DNA of 58,012 nucleotides from Shewanella olleyana. GTDB taxonomy: Bacteria > Pseudomonadota > Gammaproteobacteria > Enterobacterales > Shewanellaceae. Under the pieces are notes generated by a model. It saw only the letters and a list, made by a program, of their open reading frames with translations. It searched no databases and was not told where the DNA came from. The translations under genes were made by a program, and so were the position numbers. Each line of letters opens with the position of its first letter. The stretch's first letter is position 1. Below, one piece after another: positions 18,006 to 27,822 of the stretch. Location: contig NZ_JAKILD010000027.1 in NCBI RefSeq assembly GCF_023283825.1, positions 1 to 58,012 of the forward strand. Reading direction: 5' to 3'.

Positions 18006-21000
18006 TTATCGTTTTTCACGCCAATATATGATGCGGTCATGACCACGATAACGCCCAAAATAAGCACTTGCTCTTGGGTCATACAAGGTAATTGAAGATG
18101 CATTTTCCCAATTCCAATACCATTGAAGCCAATCAGGCACATCCAGGGGCGCTGTCACTTGTCCACGATAATCATTGGCAGTACCCGTAATAATGGCATT
18201 CCACAATAAGGTAAACTCACCGTTTGAGAAACTTGTTGTTTGCCCTGTTCTCTCGATGGCCTGTCCTGTGATTAAGGCTGGCTCAAACTGGTAACCAAGC
18301 GCCACATTATCAACTTGGCTGGCTAATGCTGGTGTGACTACAGTACAGCTGTCATCGATATTTAGCGTCCAAGCAGTCCCATTCCAATACTCAGCACGAG
18401 TCGGCATTTGCAATGTGTCACTCTCAGCACCATAAGTATTATCCATTAATACTCGACCATGACGAAAGCGTTGGTTAGATATTCGTTTCGCATCACAATT
18501 AGTGCCGCATGTGCCAGAAGTAGCCGCATTCATATCAGGGTCAGCAACGAAGCTATAGCCCTCAGGATTAAGAGTATCACCATCGTTATCTACAACTATC
18601 ACCCCAATATCAAAATCCTCAAAGGGGCCATCTTGATTTGGGGCAGTTGTGCGACTCAGAGTCGCCATATAGCTATTATCAATAGTCGCCACACCTGCTG
18701 ACCAAGAACCAGCAGAGACAGGTAATGCGCTCATGCGATTGCGCTTATCATCGCCATCACCAGCATTTTCCCCAACCAACAACGCTGTGGCATAAGCAAA
18801 GCTACCTTGATAGTTTTTAGTAACGTCTGAACCCATATTAAGCGCGTTAATGTTCATCGCCATCGAAAAGGGCTGATCCATATAATTAAACATGCCACAT
18901 GCCGGCAAAACACTAACATCACTGATCAAAAATCTATCAGGTATAAAGCGGCCAACATTTCCCGAACTTGCAAGCGGGATTTCGTAAAAGCTGGAACCTA
19001 AGTAATTTGAAGGGGCTTTTGCGGTAAATTCAAAAACACCGACTTCACTGATAGATTGAGTGACTGTGTTTTGATTATCTGCCGCCGCGACATGATCGTA
19101 ATCATCTAGCCCGAGAGTGCCTTGCTCACCTGGACTAGGCGATACAAGATTACTACCTAAAATGATGCCAGCATGTGCATAGTTTGGCGTGCTTAAATTG
19201 TCACAATAGTCAGTATCAGAATCTGACTGCCAAGCCATCCCTTGAATCTCAAGATTAAAATCTTCGCCTGCTTTTTTATAAACAGGACAAGTACTATTGC
19301 CTGTGGAACAGCTAGCATTAACATCTACTGGAGTGACACACAATCCGACAGGAAAGCTGACAAAAGGATCAGCGCCAACCATCACTAAACCAGCCTCGTC
19401 TCCCGTACCATCGTATTGCGCATTAAGTTGCACTTCTCCGGCATCAGGATAGTTCACTTCAATTTCTGCGATACCGTTACTGTTAAACGCCAGATTAATC
19501 GACGTTCTCGCACCATTACTCGTCCCGATATTTGTAGTAGCCCCTGTTCCAGTGACGGATACTGCCTGCCCTGATATCACATTACTCTGATCCGGAGAGA
19601 CATAATCACTCCAAAAACCAACGCTTTTAGTGACATCAGCAAATTGAGGAACACATTCAAGAGTTTCACTATCTTTCTCTACTGCAGAAATGGAAATGAC
19701 ACCAGTAGGTTTATTCGCTAGCTTATCGGGCACATCAAAAATAAAACCACTGTCAGCAAAGTTAAGGGTACATTGGGCTGCTGTTGGCGTATTGCCAGCC
19801 ACACTACATAAGGTTGTACTGAAAGGTTTAGCACCAGGTGTAGAGCCAGTAACATCGACAGTGACTGGCCCAGCGGTATTATTTCTTAGTGCTAAATTGG
19901 TACTACCGCCACTAAAGCTGACAACATTACCTCCGACCCATCCACCACCAGTTGCTATCGTTGATGGGCTTAATGTGGCCGTCACAAAGTCAGGCACAGT
20001 TTGGCTGCAGTCAGCGTTTGCACAAGCAGTCAATGTCATCGGCTCTGCGTTACAAGTTAACGCCGCACCAGTGTGAGTAAATTCGAAATGATCTATCACA
20101 ACACCAATAGGGTTTGAATCAAGCGCACAAATTTCAACGTTATCTATTTCATGATTATTTGTCGCACCACCGGTAGAGCCTGTCAGCGACAAAAGGAAGT
20201 CAGCAGGAACAGCTGACTGATTAGGCTCAGCACTTGCGTCAAATGGGTCAATTAAGGTGACAAACCCCGAGCCCGTGTCACGTTCGACACTCACAATTGA
20301 CTGCCCTGCAACTTGAGAGTCAACGGTTATACGATAACGGTGATTTGCATTTTCATTATCATCTACCGTTGGCGACAAACAATCTCCGTTAGGGTTAGTT
20401 GTTCCATTATCACAAGTACCACGTAAGTAGTTATAGCCTGTGGTACCAGAACCTGAACCACGAACCGCAACAGACTGCTGCCTTCTACCTGGTCCTCCCG
20501 GTCCGCCTTCAGTAGAAAAGTTACCATATTCATCTATACCGAAACCTAACCAGCCACCAGCAAAACCATCATCATTTGAACGTGCTCCATAACCAAGTGG
20601 ACCACCATAAGATCCTGGCTGCGGAGTAATTGATGCATCTGACAACACAAAAGCGATACCGTCAGCGCCACTACCGCCATAGGCATAATGGTCAAACTCG
20701 ATTACCACTAGGTTATCTGCTGCTGGGAATAACCGTTGGTATGTTGACGAGGTTGCCTGATTTCCAGCAGCCTGTGTTATCCGGAGACGATTATTGACAA
20801 TCGAAGGTATAAAACCACCACGACTTTCTGAAACGACCCAGTCGTCACCCACATCACTTCGCTGAAAATCATCATTAAAACAGGTTAAGACCTGTTCTTC
20901 TTTTTCAAGTGCAATAAAACTATAGTTTTCCCAAATATGACTTCGGTCGTTATCTCGATAGGTATCTTCATCAACGACCATACTTACTAATGAATTGGTT

Positions 21001-22655
21001 AATTGACAACGCCTTAACCAGCCTCCATCACCACCACGTCGGCTATTTTTCCCAGCCACAAAAATAGGCGGATTAGTAAAGCCCTCTAGATCTGAAGTGT
21101 AATTACATTGATAAGCCAAATTTTGAATATTACCATTGGTGAATGTTTGCGCCTCACCAAAATGATATTTAAAGTTTTCGCCATTTAGTAACATCGAACC
21201 ACTGCCAGATTCCACGCTAAGATAAGCGACAGTTTCAGCCTGAATTTCAGTATTATTTAAATTACCAGGCTGACATCTAGTGTTATTTGATCTCACCTCA
21301 GAGGTATCCATCGCTAAACCAATACCAGCATTATTAAATTGAGAAAGGCTCGTAAACCAACAATCATTCACTTGTGTCTGTAATTGATTAAGTACTACAT
21401 TCTGCGTAGTGGGTAATTCAACATTAACATACGGGCTATTAGAGCCAATCAGTGCATTATCAATTTCTGCAGTCCCAGCAATAAGCTGAGTACCATTGGG
21501 CAGATCATGTGTACCAGCAGTAACTGCTATCCAGTGAATTTCAGACATGTCTTGCGATTGAACATAACGGTTAGCGGGCGACTCAGGCTCTTCTTGTGAC
21601 CAACTAAATCCAGTTGTTGTAGGTGTTCCCGTTAAAAATACTGAAGCTGGCCCATCATTATTAGCATCACTTTCATTAATAGTGGGCATTAAGAAAATCA
21701 ACGGTGTTGTGCCATCAGGGAAAGCGGTATCAAACTCAACATTACCAGAAGTAGATTTACCATATTGAATATGAAAAGGTTCAGGCTTGGTTGCTATATC
21801 GCAGTTAGGAGTCACTGAAATTAGACTAGATTGACCGTCAAAAGTTAAAGCTGAATTTCCTTCTAAATATATATTGTTGGCCGTCATGCCACCAACAAGT
21901 TCAGACGCTCCATCTAGTGTCGCATTTCCTTCAGCAACAACATAGGCTTCTAAGTTGGTATTGCCATTTAATGTAAAGTTTCCATACGTATAAATAAGTA
22001 AACTTTCAGGATCTGCTGAAAAAGTTTTATTAATATGGGTATAGTCAGACTTTATAAATAAGCTAACTATCCCATCCGTAGGAAAGGTAACATTTACACC
22101 ATTATTTATATAGAGAGATTCAATCCAATACTGGCCAGGCGCAAAAATAATATTCCCTGAATTCGCACTCAAAGATTTTATTTTATAAATACCTTCAGCA
22201 TTTTCAGAAGTAAACTCAACTGTTCGATCACTGCCGCCATCAACAGTAATATTCTGATATTCACCCTCTGGGATCTCAATAGTTTTCTCCTCCCATGATG
22301 GAGGGCCAAAATCATCTGTACTATCTGATTCACATTGAGAGAAATCTAGCCTACCAACAGGTAATGAAGCAACGAAATTACCTTCTTTACAGTTTTTAGC
22401 ATTATCATTTGAAGGCACACACAACTTCGCCCCAGAGTTACCACCTTGAACGTAATTAAAAGTAGGTAATTGTCCGTTAGTCGGTGCGTTATAAATAAAA
22501 GAAGTATTTAAGTTGATACTACCCTGATCATCTATGTTATTTACGCCTTCAATGAAGGTATTACTCCAATCTGCTTTCACATGAGTGAATGGAGTAATTA
22601 ATAACAAACCTAACGCTATTAGCTTGATAGTTGATTGCATTGTATTAATCCCCAC
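18006..22655 (-). CDS. mshQ: MSHA biogenesis protein MshQ, giant lectin-like surface protein
   Basis: This 1549-residue exported protein has a signal peptide ending near THVKA-DW. Its parts, in order, are a repetitive beta region (about 60-280), a segment with HIQYGKSTSGNVEFD that resembles an H-type lectin (about 290-400), and a legume-lectin/LamG-like domain (about 600-870, with IEFDHYAYGGSGADGIAFVL). The rest is the long MshQ/DUF6701-type C-terminal half. It is the last gene of the pilus locus and a candidate surface or pilus-tip adhesin. The GTG start has GGAGG nine bases before it. An ATG 15 bases downstream, at 22640, is an alternative. Many paired cysteines suggest disulfides. Confidence 0.88.
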   Translation of the reverse strand: MGINTMQSTIKLIALGLLLITPFTHVKADWSNTFIEGVNNIDDQGSINLNTSFIYNAPTNGQLPTFNYVQGGNSGAKLCVPSNDNAKNCKEGNFVASLPVGRLDFSQCESDSTDDFGPPSWEEKTIEIPEGEYQNITVDGGSDRTVEFTSENAEGIYKIKSLSANSGNIIFAPGQYWIESLYINNGVNVTFPTDGIVSLFIKSDYTHINKTFSADPESLLIYTYGNFTLNGNTNLEAYVVAEGNATLDGASELVGGMTANNIYLEGNSALTFDGQSSLISVTPNCDIATKPEPFHIQYGKSTSGNVEFDTAFPDGTTPLIFLMPTINESDANNDGPASVFLTGTPTTTGFSWSQEEPESPANRYVQSQDMSEIHWIAVTAGTHDLPNGTQLIAGTAEIDNALIGSNSPYVNVELPTTQNVVLNQLQTQVNDCWFTSLSQFNNAGIGLAMDTSEVRSNNTRCQPGNLNNTEIQAETVAYLSVESGSGSMLLNGENFKYHFGEAQTFTNGNIQNLAYQCNYTSDLEGFTNPPIFVAGKNSRRGGDGGWLRRCQLTNSLVSMVVDEDTYRDNDRSHIWENYSFIALEKEEQVLTCFNDDFQRSDVGDDWVVSESRGGFIPSIVNNRLRITQAAGNQATSSTYQRLFPAADNLVVIEFDHYAYGGSGADGIAFVLSDASITPQPGSYGGPLGYGARSNDDGFAGGWLGFGIDEYGNFSTEGGPGGPGRRQQSVAVRGSGSGTTGYNYLRGTCDNGTTNPNGDCLSPTVDDNENANHRYRITVDSQVAGQSIVSVERDTGSGFVTLIDPFDASAEPNQSAVPADFLLSLTGSTGGATNNHEIDNVEICALDSNPIGVVIDHFEFTHTGAALTCNAEPMTLTACANADCSQTVPDFVTATLSPSTIATGGGWVGGNVVSFSGGSTNLALRNNTAGPVTVDVTGSTPGAKPFSTTLCSVAGNTPTAAQCTLNFADSGFIFDVPDKLANKPTGVISISAVEKDSETLECVPQFADVTKSVGFWSDYVSPDQSNVISGQAVSVTGTGATTNIGTSNGARTSINLAFNSNGIAEIEVNYPDAGEVQLNAQYDGTGDEAGLVMVGADPFVSFPVGLCVTPVDVNASCSTGNSTCPVYKKAGEDFNLEIQGMAWQSDSDTDYCDNLSTPNYAHAGIILGSNLVSPSPGEQGTLGLDDYDHVAAADNQNTVTQSISEVGVFEFTAKAPSNYLGSSFYEIPLASSGNVGRFIPDRFLISDVSVLPACGMFNYMDQPFSMAMNINALNMGSDVTKNYQGSFAYATALLVGENAGDGDDKRNRMSALPVSAGSWSAGVATIDNSYMATLSRTTAPNQDGPFEDFDIGVIVVDNDGDTLNPEGYSFVADPDMNAATSGTCGTNCDAKRISNQRFRHGRVLMDNTYGAESDTLQMPTRAEYWNGTAWTLNIDDSCTVVTPALASQVDNVALGYQFEPALITGQAIERTGQTTSFSNGEFTLLWNAIITGTANDYRGQVTAPLDVPDWLQWYWNWENASSITLYDPRASAYFGRYRGHDRIIYWREKR

Positions 22656-23121
22656 GTGCTTCTACCTCCACTTGGCGATTCACTCTTAAGCAATTGGTTG
22701 TGGCAGCATTACCTGCACAGTCGCCTGTCTCGCATACCGCATTACTGGTGATTTGATACTGAGTTATTCCATCTACAGTTATAGCATTACATGTCACTGC
22801 AACGCTGCAACCATGAAAGCCAACAGAGCTTGGCGGAGTCCAAGTCGAATTAGCGCTACATACACCTACAGCACCTGACAACGGAAATAATTTTGCTAAC
22901 TCAGCATCAGCAGCACTATTGGCACTAAACAAAGCCCTAGCCCCCCATACTTCAACGTTGACGGACTCGTCTCCGTCTTCGAGCATTTTAATGAGGGTTC
23001 CAGCTAATAAAAACATCACAATCAACACAAACACGGCAATCACTAAAGCGCTACCTTTTTGGTAACGCAATCTCGGTACTTGTATCTGTTTCTTGCTAGA
23101 TAGCGGGTGATTAAGGAACAT
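22645..23121 (-). CDS. mshP: MSHA biogenesis protein MshP
   Basis: This 158-residue pilin-like protein has one membrane segment (KGSALVIAVFVLIVMFLLAG, about 22-42) of the PilX type, without a classical Gly-Phe-Thr prepilin site. A Cys-rich globular part follows with six cysteines after residue 60. It is probably a minor pilus component. The start overlaps the end of mshO and the stop overlaps or touches the mshQ start. Confidence 0.88.
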   Translation of the reverse strand: MFLNHPLSSKKQIQVPRLRYQKGSALVIAVFVLIVMFLLAGTLIKMLEDGDESVNVEVWGARALFSANSAADAELAKLFPLSGAVGVCSANSTWTPPSSVGFHGCSVAVTCNAITVDGITQYQITSNAVCETGDCAGNAATTNCLRVNRQVEVEARGD

Positions 23122-23956
23122 TGGTCACCTGCACTTGATGTTGATATTTAAAGGTTTCACCGTTAACACTAAAGCGAGGCTCAAGATGCACAATTGAATT
23201 AGTCATTAAATTTTGTTCAGTTACTTTAATCGCAGGTTCAGCCAATATAGAGTTAGTTATATTTTCAGCCATTAATACACTCGTGCCCATGTCACTAGGG
23301 GCTGGTTGACTCACTATGTAACCATAATTCGAATAACGATTTAAATTAACTTCAGTTGTGCCTGCAATACGCTCAAAACAATAGCTTACTGGCTCAGCGG
23401 CGAAATAAATTCTTTTAATGGGAGACTGCTCTGCAAATTGGACTGAGTTAGTGAAAGTGAGGGTTATTCTATTTGCCGATGAAGAGGCAGATTGCACCTC
23501 GAAACGCTTGTTTCGCGACGCTTGATAAACATCATTAACACCACTAATACTTTCATTTGCTAACGGATAAACAATGGCAAATAGCCCACTTGCAATACTA
23601 ATATTATTGTCTACCACAGTTCCCGTTAAAGCGGCTGCATTCGGGTAAATAGGCAATGTTAAATAACTACTGCTCGCTTCAATTGGTAGCATTTCAATAC
23701 ATTGAAAACTGCCACCACTATCAGTGTGAAGTCTTACGCTATTTGGTACAGAGTTGCGAATATCCCGCGTCATACGCTCCATCGCAAACCGGCTTTGGCC
23801 GAGAACCTGATCTATTGAGCTTGATTCGACGAAAATGCGCGTACCAAAAATAACAAAACTACTCACCCCTACCACCAAGATCCCCAGAATGAGAATCACG
23901 GTGACCATCTCAACGAGAGTAAAGCCAACTTGTTGCACACGATGATTAAGAACCAT
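23111..23956 (-). CDS. mshO: MSHA pilin-like protein MshO
   Basis: This 281-residue minor pilin has the prepilin site QQVG-FTLVEMVTVILILGILVVG (cleavage after Gly11) and a PilW-like C-terminal body. It would be cleaved by the prepilin peptidase and inserted at the pilus tip or base. The start codon shares one base with the mshD stop (TAATG). Confidence 0.9.
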   Translation of the reverse strand: MVLNHRVQQVGFTLVEMVTVILILGILVVGVSSFVIFGTRIFVESSSIDQVLGQSRFAMERMTRDIRNSVPNSVRLHTDSGGSFQCIEMLPIEASSSYLTLPIYPNAAALTGTVVDNNISIASGLFAIVYPLANESISGVNDVYQASRNKRFEVQSASSSANRITLTFTNSVQFAEQSPIKRIYFAAEPVSYCFERIAGTTEVNLNRYSNYGYIVSQPAPSDMGTSVLMAENITNSILAEPAIKVTEQNLMTNSIVHLEPRFSVNGETFKYQHQVQVTNVP

Positions 23957-24519
23957 TAATAGTTACTCCTTACCGCTTGGTAAGTAATAACTTCATTTGA
24001 AGGTGTTGTAACATCAATAGTAATGAGTTTTTGAGCTTGACCATTTAAATACTCAACGGTTACCAACATTTGATAACCTAAATACACTTCAGCATAAGTT
24101 TGATTGGAATCAAGCATATAACTGTTAATAGATAAACCATGGTAATCATCAACATCGTTAAAGTCATTTCGGTTTTCATCATCATCACCAAGATCATCTG
24201 TTTCGGTACAGCTTTTTCCTATATTACTAGGCGCTGTTGAATTACAAGCAGGAATACCGCCGTTAGAATTAGTATTTTCATCATAGCGCTTACCCCAAAT
24301 TTCATTCATTACTGAATGTGCTAATTCAGCAGAGCGCACCCGCGATAAGGTTTCAACAGCGCGATCGGCTTGAGGTAACAACATAGAAGTAAGCATCACT
24401 ATCGCAATGCTCAATACCAGCATGCCAATAACAAGTTCAATGAGAGTAAAACCAGATTGAGGTAGTTTTAGCGAATATACACTAAAAATCGGTTGAGGCT
24501 TGCGAGAGTTACAATGCAT
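23956..24519 (-). CDS. mshD: MSHA pilin-like protein MshD
   Basis: The type IV prepilin motif LPQSG-FTLIELVIGMLVLSIAIV is followed by a 150-residue globular part rich in Asp and Asn. I take the ATG at 24519 (187 residues). Longer readings up to 24546 only extend a hydrophilic leader and overlap mshC more. Even so it overlaps the end of mshC by 11 bases. It is probably a minor pilin that primes assembly. Confidence 0.87.
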   Translation of the reverse strand: MHCNSRKPQPIFSVYSLKLPQSGFTLIELVIGMLVLSIAIVMLTSMLLPQADRAVETLSRVRSAELAHSVMNEIWGKRYDENTNSNGGIPACNSTAPSNIGKSCTETDDLGDDDENRNDFNDVDDYHGLSINSYMLDSNQTYAEVYLGYQMLVTVEYLNGQAQKLITIDVTTPSNEVITYQAVRSNY

Positions 24520-25006
24520 GAACATAACCCTCAGATTCCATAGCAATAGTTAAGGTTTCATCCGCATTTATTACAAAACAAGTGCCACTGCAGCCAAGGG
24601 TTGAGCGGCCTAAATTATCAAAATCCAAGCTAAAACTTGTACTGCCATTACTGGCTAGCTCAATAATAGCGCCGCCACTAAAGTCTTGTTTAGTATCTGT
24701 TCTAATAAGTTGAGCATTAATACAGCCTGCAAAAGCGTTATTGATATTATGGCTATAGGTGGTGAGTTGATATCCATCAGAAGAAACGCTGATGCGGTAA
24801 CAGCGGTCACTATTATTTAAGGCCTTTATTTGAACTTGTCGAAGCTCACTGATGAATTCATTTCTGAGGGTATAGGCGCTATAACTTGATTCAGGTAATA
24901 ATTTAGGCAATACAAACACGGCAATAATCCCCACAATTAAAATTGTAGTGACAAGCTCAATGAGCGAAAACCCCAAAGAGTATTTATAAAGCTTATTTAG
25001 CCGCAT
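24509..25006 (-). CDS. mshC: MSHA pilin-like protein MshC
   Basis: This 165-residue minor pilin of the GspH/FimT kind has the prepilin site YSLG-FSLIELVTTILIVGIIAVFVLP. Four cysteines in the globular part could form two disulfides. It is the first gene after the mshA terminator, so it needs read-through or its own promoter in 25007-25153. Confidence 0.9.
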   Translation of the reverse strand: MRLNKLYKYSLGFSLIELVTTILIVGIIAVFVLPKLLPESSYSAYTLRNEFISELRQVQIKALNNSDRCYRISVSSDGYQLTTYSHNINNAFAGCINAQLIRTDTKQDFSGGAIIELASNGSTSFSLDFDNLGRSTLGCSGTCFVINADETLTIAMESEGYVHAL

Positions 25007-25153
25007 CTGAATCGTGAATGCCTTTTGTTACATTTCCCTATACACAGTATGGCAAAATATAACACAAACGTCTTGATATCCTTTACTAAAAATACAATCG
25101 TGTAAACGTCAATGTTGGTTATATTTTCTAGTTATCTTTTTATTTCAGATAAT

Positions 25154-25181
25154 AAAAAAGGCCTGCAAGCAGACCTTTTTT
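25154..25181 (-). terminator. Terminator after second MshA-like pilin
   Basis: On the minus strand AAAAAGGTCTG and CAGGCCTTTTT pair (one G-T pair) around a short loop, followed by T residues. It lies 15 bases after the pilin stop and would attenuate transcription into mshC. Confidence 0.8.
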
Positions 25182-25195
25182 GACTATAGATCAAT

Positions 25196-25693
25196 TTAGC
25201 AATCAGAAGCTGCAGGCATAGGAAGGAATCCAGTTCCACCGTCAGAAATTCCACTTGCAAAAGTAGGTAAACCACCCTCGGTTTGTGCTTCTGTGTATTC
25301 TATATAGCAATTTGTTGGGGCATCTTTTTGCTGGATCTTCACAGTACCACCAGTACCTGTAATATCCCAATCATCTGTCGACATATCAACTGCGTTGATT
25401 ACATCGCCAGCATCACCAGCAGTATAGCCATAAACAATATTCAATAATGTTCCAGTTCCAATGTCGACAGTAGCTTCACCATCATCATCACCTTTCTCAG
25501 CACCTGCAAGCGCAGCTTTTGAATACACTAAACTATTTGCACTTTGAATGGCTGTTTTTGCGCCTTGCAATGTTGATACTCTGGCATCACCTTGAAGGTT
25601 GATAAATTTAGGTGCTGCGGTAACCGCTAAAATACCTAAAATAATGATTACCACGACTAACTCAATCAGTGTAAAACCTTGTTGCTTTTGCAT
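25196..25693 (-). CDS. mshA: MshA-like major pilin, copy 2
   Basis: This 165-residue class IVa pilin has a six-residue leader and the cleavage site MQKQQG-FTLIELVVVIIILG. Glu at mature position 5 is present. Residues 1 to about 66 are nearly identical to those of the pilin gene just upstream, while the C-terminal domain is unrelated in detail. Two Cys (128 and 165) form the likely C-terminal disulfide loop. As MshA it would be the pilus shaft subunit. Which of the two copies is the main subunit cannot be told from sequence. It is separated from the first copy by a terminator and about 180 bases that should hold its own promoter. Confidence 0.88.
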   Translation of the reverse strand: MQKQQGFTLIELVVVIIILGILAVTAAPKFINLQGDARVSTLQGAKTAIQSANSLVYSKAALAGAEKGDDDGEATVDIGTGTLLNIVYGYTAGDAGDVINAVDMSTDDWDITGTGGTVKIQQKDAPTNCYIEYTEAQTEGGLPTFASGISDGGTGFLPMPAASDC

Positions 25694-25854
25694 TTGAAAA
25701 CCTTTAATTAAAATAGAACAACTTCAACTCACTTCTAATGAACAATTTGCTCATGAGTTTATTCATTTATCGCTACAATTTTATCACCAACAGTTAATCA
25801 CAGAGTGTTATCAAGGGCACAAAAGACTTTAATAACTGATGTTTAAGCATAAAA

Positions 25855-25875
25855 AAGCCCGCTATTAGCGGGCTT
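25855..25875 (-). terminator. Terminator after first MshA-like pilin
   Basis: AAGCCCGC and GCGGGCTT pair around a 5-base loop (CTATTAG region). On the minus strand a run of T follows (the plus strand reads AAAAAA at 25851). It separates the two pilin genes. Confidence 0.85.
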
Positions 25876-25891
25876 ATATTAATATTGATTA

Positions 25892-26398
25892 CTAGCAAGC
25901 TGAAGCATCAGGTATTGCTGTAAATGTAGGAACAGTGGTCGCCGTAGCTGCACCATATGTAAAGAAACAAGTTGATGGTGCTCCTGCTTGCCAAAAACTA
26001 CCTGAAGCAGAATCAAAAATCCAATCAGTAGTTATTGAAGTGTCGCTAGGGTCATCACCTTCTGAGATACTTACTTCTAATGCGTTTTGAAAATCGGCTA
26101 GAATATCCTCTGTTAAATAACCGAAATCAGTAGTTACAGTTATTGCTGTTGCTCCTGTTCCACTTATTGTTACTGTTTCATCTGCCGTTTTTTCTAAGCC
26201 TGCTAGTGCTGCTTTAGAGTAAACTAACGTATTCGCCCCTTGAATCGCAGCCTTTAACCCATTTAACGCAGATACACGCGCATCGCCTTGTAGATTGATA
26301 AATTTAGGTGCTGCAGTCACAGCTAAAATACCTAAAATGATGATTACCACTACTAACTCAATTAATGTAAAACCTTGTTGCTTTTGTTTGATTTGCAT
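25892..26398 (-). CDS. mshA: MshA-like major pilin, copy 1
   Basis: This 168-residue class IVa pilin has the prepilin site KQKQQG-FTLIELVVVIIILGILAV (leader of 9 residues) and mature Glu5. The mature N-terminal helix matches copy 2 through SKAALAG, after which the two diverge. The C-terminal pair Cys148 and Cys168 gives a disulfide loop. The gene is a tandem duplicate of its neighbour, with separate terminators for each. It follows mshB after 157 bases. Confidence 0.88.
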   Translation of the reverse strand: MQIKQKQQGFTLIELVVVIIILGILAVTAAPKFINLQGDARVSALNGLKAAIQGANTLVYSKAALAGLEKTADETVTISGTGATAITVTTDFGYLTEDILADFQNALEVSISEGDDPSDTSITTDWIFDSASGSFWQAGAPSTCFFTYGAATATTVPTFTAIPDASAC

Positions 26399-26555
26399 AA
26401 TGTCGACCCTTAATTAAAATCAAAAATATGTGAATGTTGTACTTCAGTTCATTTATTTGTTTATTACAATGCCCACTCAATATTCCATATTTTGTGGTAA
26501 TTCGATTTAAATCTTAACGCGTCGCTATATTGCGACTTGCTCTTGTAATTAGTGA

Positions 26556-27161
26556 TTAGTCATTACTAAAACTAAGCACTTGTCCTGTTCCTGGATTATA
26601 TGTCACACCCTTAGCACCTGTAGTAGTTAAGTCAGGAGCTGGAGATGGTACACCGCTATTTTGATTTAATGTGAGCGACGCAACTTGATGATAGACACAA
26701 AGATCGATGCCAGAAACTGAAGTGCCGTCGATTGAAGTAGATGTTCCACCTACCCCATTTTGCACTCTAACCGTATATCGCTGATCTCGAGCGTCTTCAT
26801 TAAAAATTACATTCCGCGGTGCACTTTGCAAAACATTGTCGAATACTTCCTGACAAGTTTCGTTAGTCATTGCAGTCACATCGGTATTGCTGGTGCCAGT
26901 AGGAAAACCAAATCGCGTGTCTAAAGAAACCACTGTCCCATCTAAAATCACCGATGTATTGCGACGACCGTCAACTTCCCACTGCGCTCTAACGAAGCCA
27001 ACAGCAGTTGCCAAGCCACCAGAAACACCATCGACACTGGCATTTTGTGCATCTTCAGTGACATTCAAAAAACGAGGAATAGCTGTCGCAGCTAATAAAC
27101 CAAGAATAACAATAACAATCACTAATTCGATTAACGAGAAGCCTTGTTGTTTTAATTTCAT
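26556..27161 (-). CDS. mshB: MSHA pilin protein MshB
   Basis: This 201-residue pilin has the site MKLKQQG-FSLIELVIVIVILGLLAATAIPRF and a body with a single pair of cysteines. Its length and the AVGFVRAQWEVDGR segment fit MshB, a minor pilin. A small inverted repeat (GTCGC-tatatt-GCGAC, 26521-26536) follows the stop and may be a weak terminator. Confidence 0.88.
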   Translation of the reverse strand: MKLKQQGFSLIELVIVIVILGLLAATAIPRFLNVTEDAQNASVDGVSGGLATAVGFVRAQWEVDGRRNTSVILDGTVVSLDTRFGFPTGTSNTDVTAMTNETCQEVFDNVLQSAPRNVIFNEDARDQRYTVRVQNGVGGTSTSIDGTSVSGIDLCVYHQVASLTLNQNSGVPSPAPDLTTTGAKGVTYNPGTGQVLSFSND

Positions 27162-27297
27162 AATAAAATACCTAAGTTGCGACCTACACTTGTCAAACTA
27201 AAATTACAGCCGTAAGGCTATTGTTACCTAGCTAAAGCTATCATGTAAATAAATTTTAGCACCATTTCTACATTTAAACATTTGTAATAGCTAAATA

Positions 27298-27822
27298 TTA
27301 GCGATCACTATCAAAAAAAATCACTCTTCCAGATGAGGTTTGATAACTAATACTGCCACTTTGCTCAGTTGCAAAACGACAAATTTTTGTCTCATTTTGA
27401 TAAAAAACCTCAGCTTTAATATCATGCAAATTACTTGCCATTAAATGCTGCCATAACTCTTTACAGCCTTCTTCTGACTCATCACTTAACTGTGGCCAAC
27501 CTTTATCAGACATCTTGATAATATTTTTGCTGGCGCGGATACTATCAGCGCCAAGCTGTTTATTTGCTGAACCAACACCAATATTTTCCCAGCTCAACTT
27601 TAAAGAATTTGGCCTGCCTTGACTAAGCCACTGGCTCTTCACCATAGCCAAAACATATAACAACCTGCTGTGCTCAAGCTCTAAACTTTTGGTCCCTATA
27701 CTATCGACACTTGAAAAATGCTTTGTCCCAATAACGCCCATAATAACAATGACCAAAGTAAGCGAAATAATACGAGCATAAGTCTTAAGAAGATCGCTTT
27801 CTGATTTCTGTTGCTTTCGCAT
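27298..27822 (-). CDS. mshF: MSHA biogenesis protein MshF
   Basis: This 174-residue protein has one N-terminal membrane segment (about 14-34), no Gly-Phe prepilin site and a small globular domain with two cysteines. Position between mshB and mshG fits MshF, whose role in MSHA assembly is not defined. Its ATG shares one base with the stop of a short ORF upstream (TAATG), so its translation may depend on that ORF. Confidence 0.75.
   Translation of the reverse strand: MRKQQKSESDLLKTYARIISLTLVIVIMGVIGTKHFSSVDSIGTKSLELEHSRLLYVLAMVKSQWLSQGRPNSLKLSWENIGVGSANKQLGADSIRASKNIIKMSDKGWPQLSDESEEGCKELWQHLMASNLHDIKAEVFYQNETKICRFATEQSGSISYQTSSGRVIFFDSDR

Noticed and set aside
18006..22655. Possible frameshifted or fused gene because of the unusual length of MshQ
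   Set aside because: The frame is open throughout, the domain order is coherent and large MshQ proteins are normal in MSHA loci.
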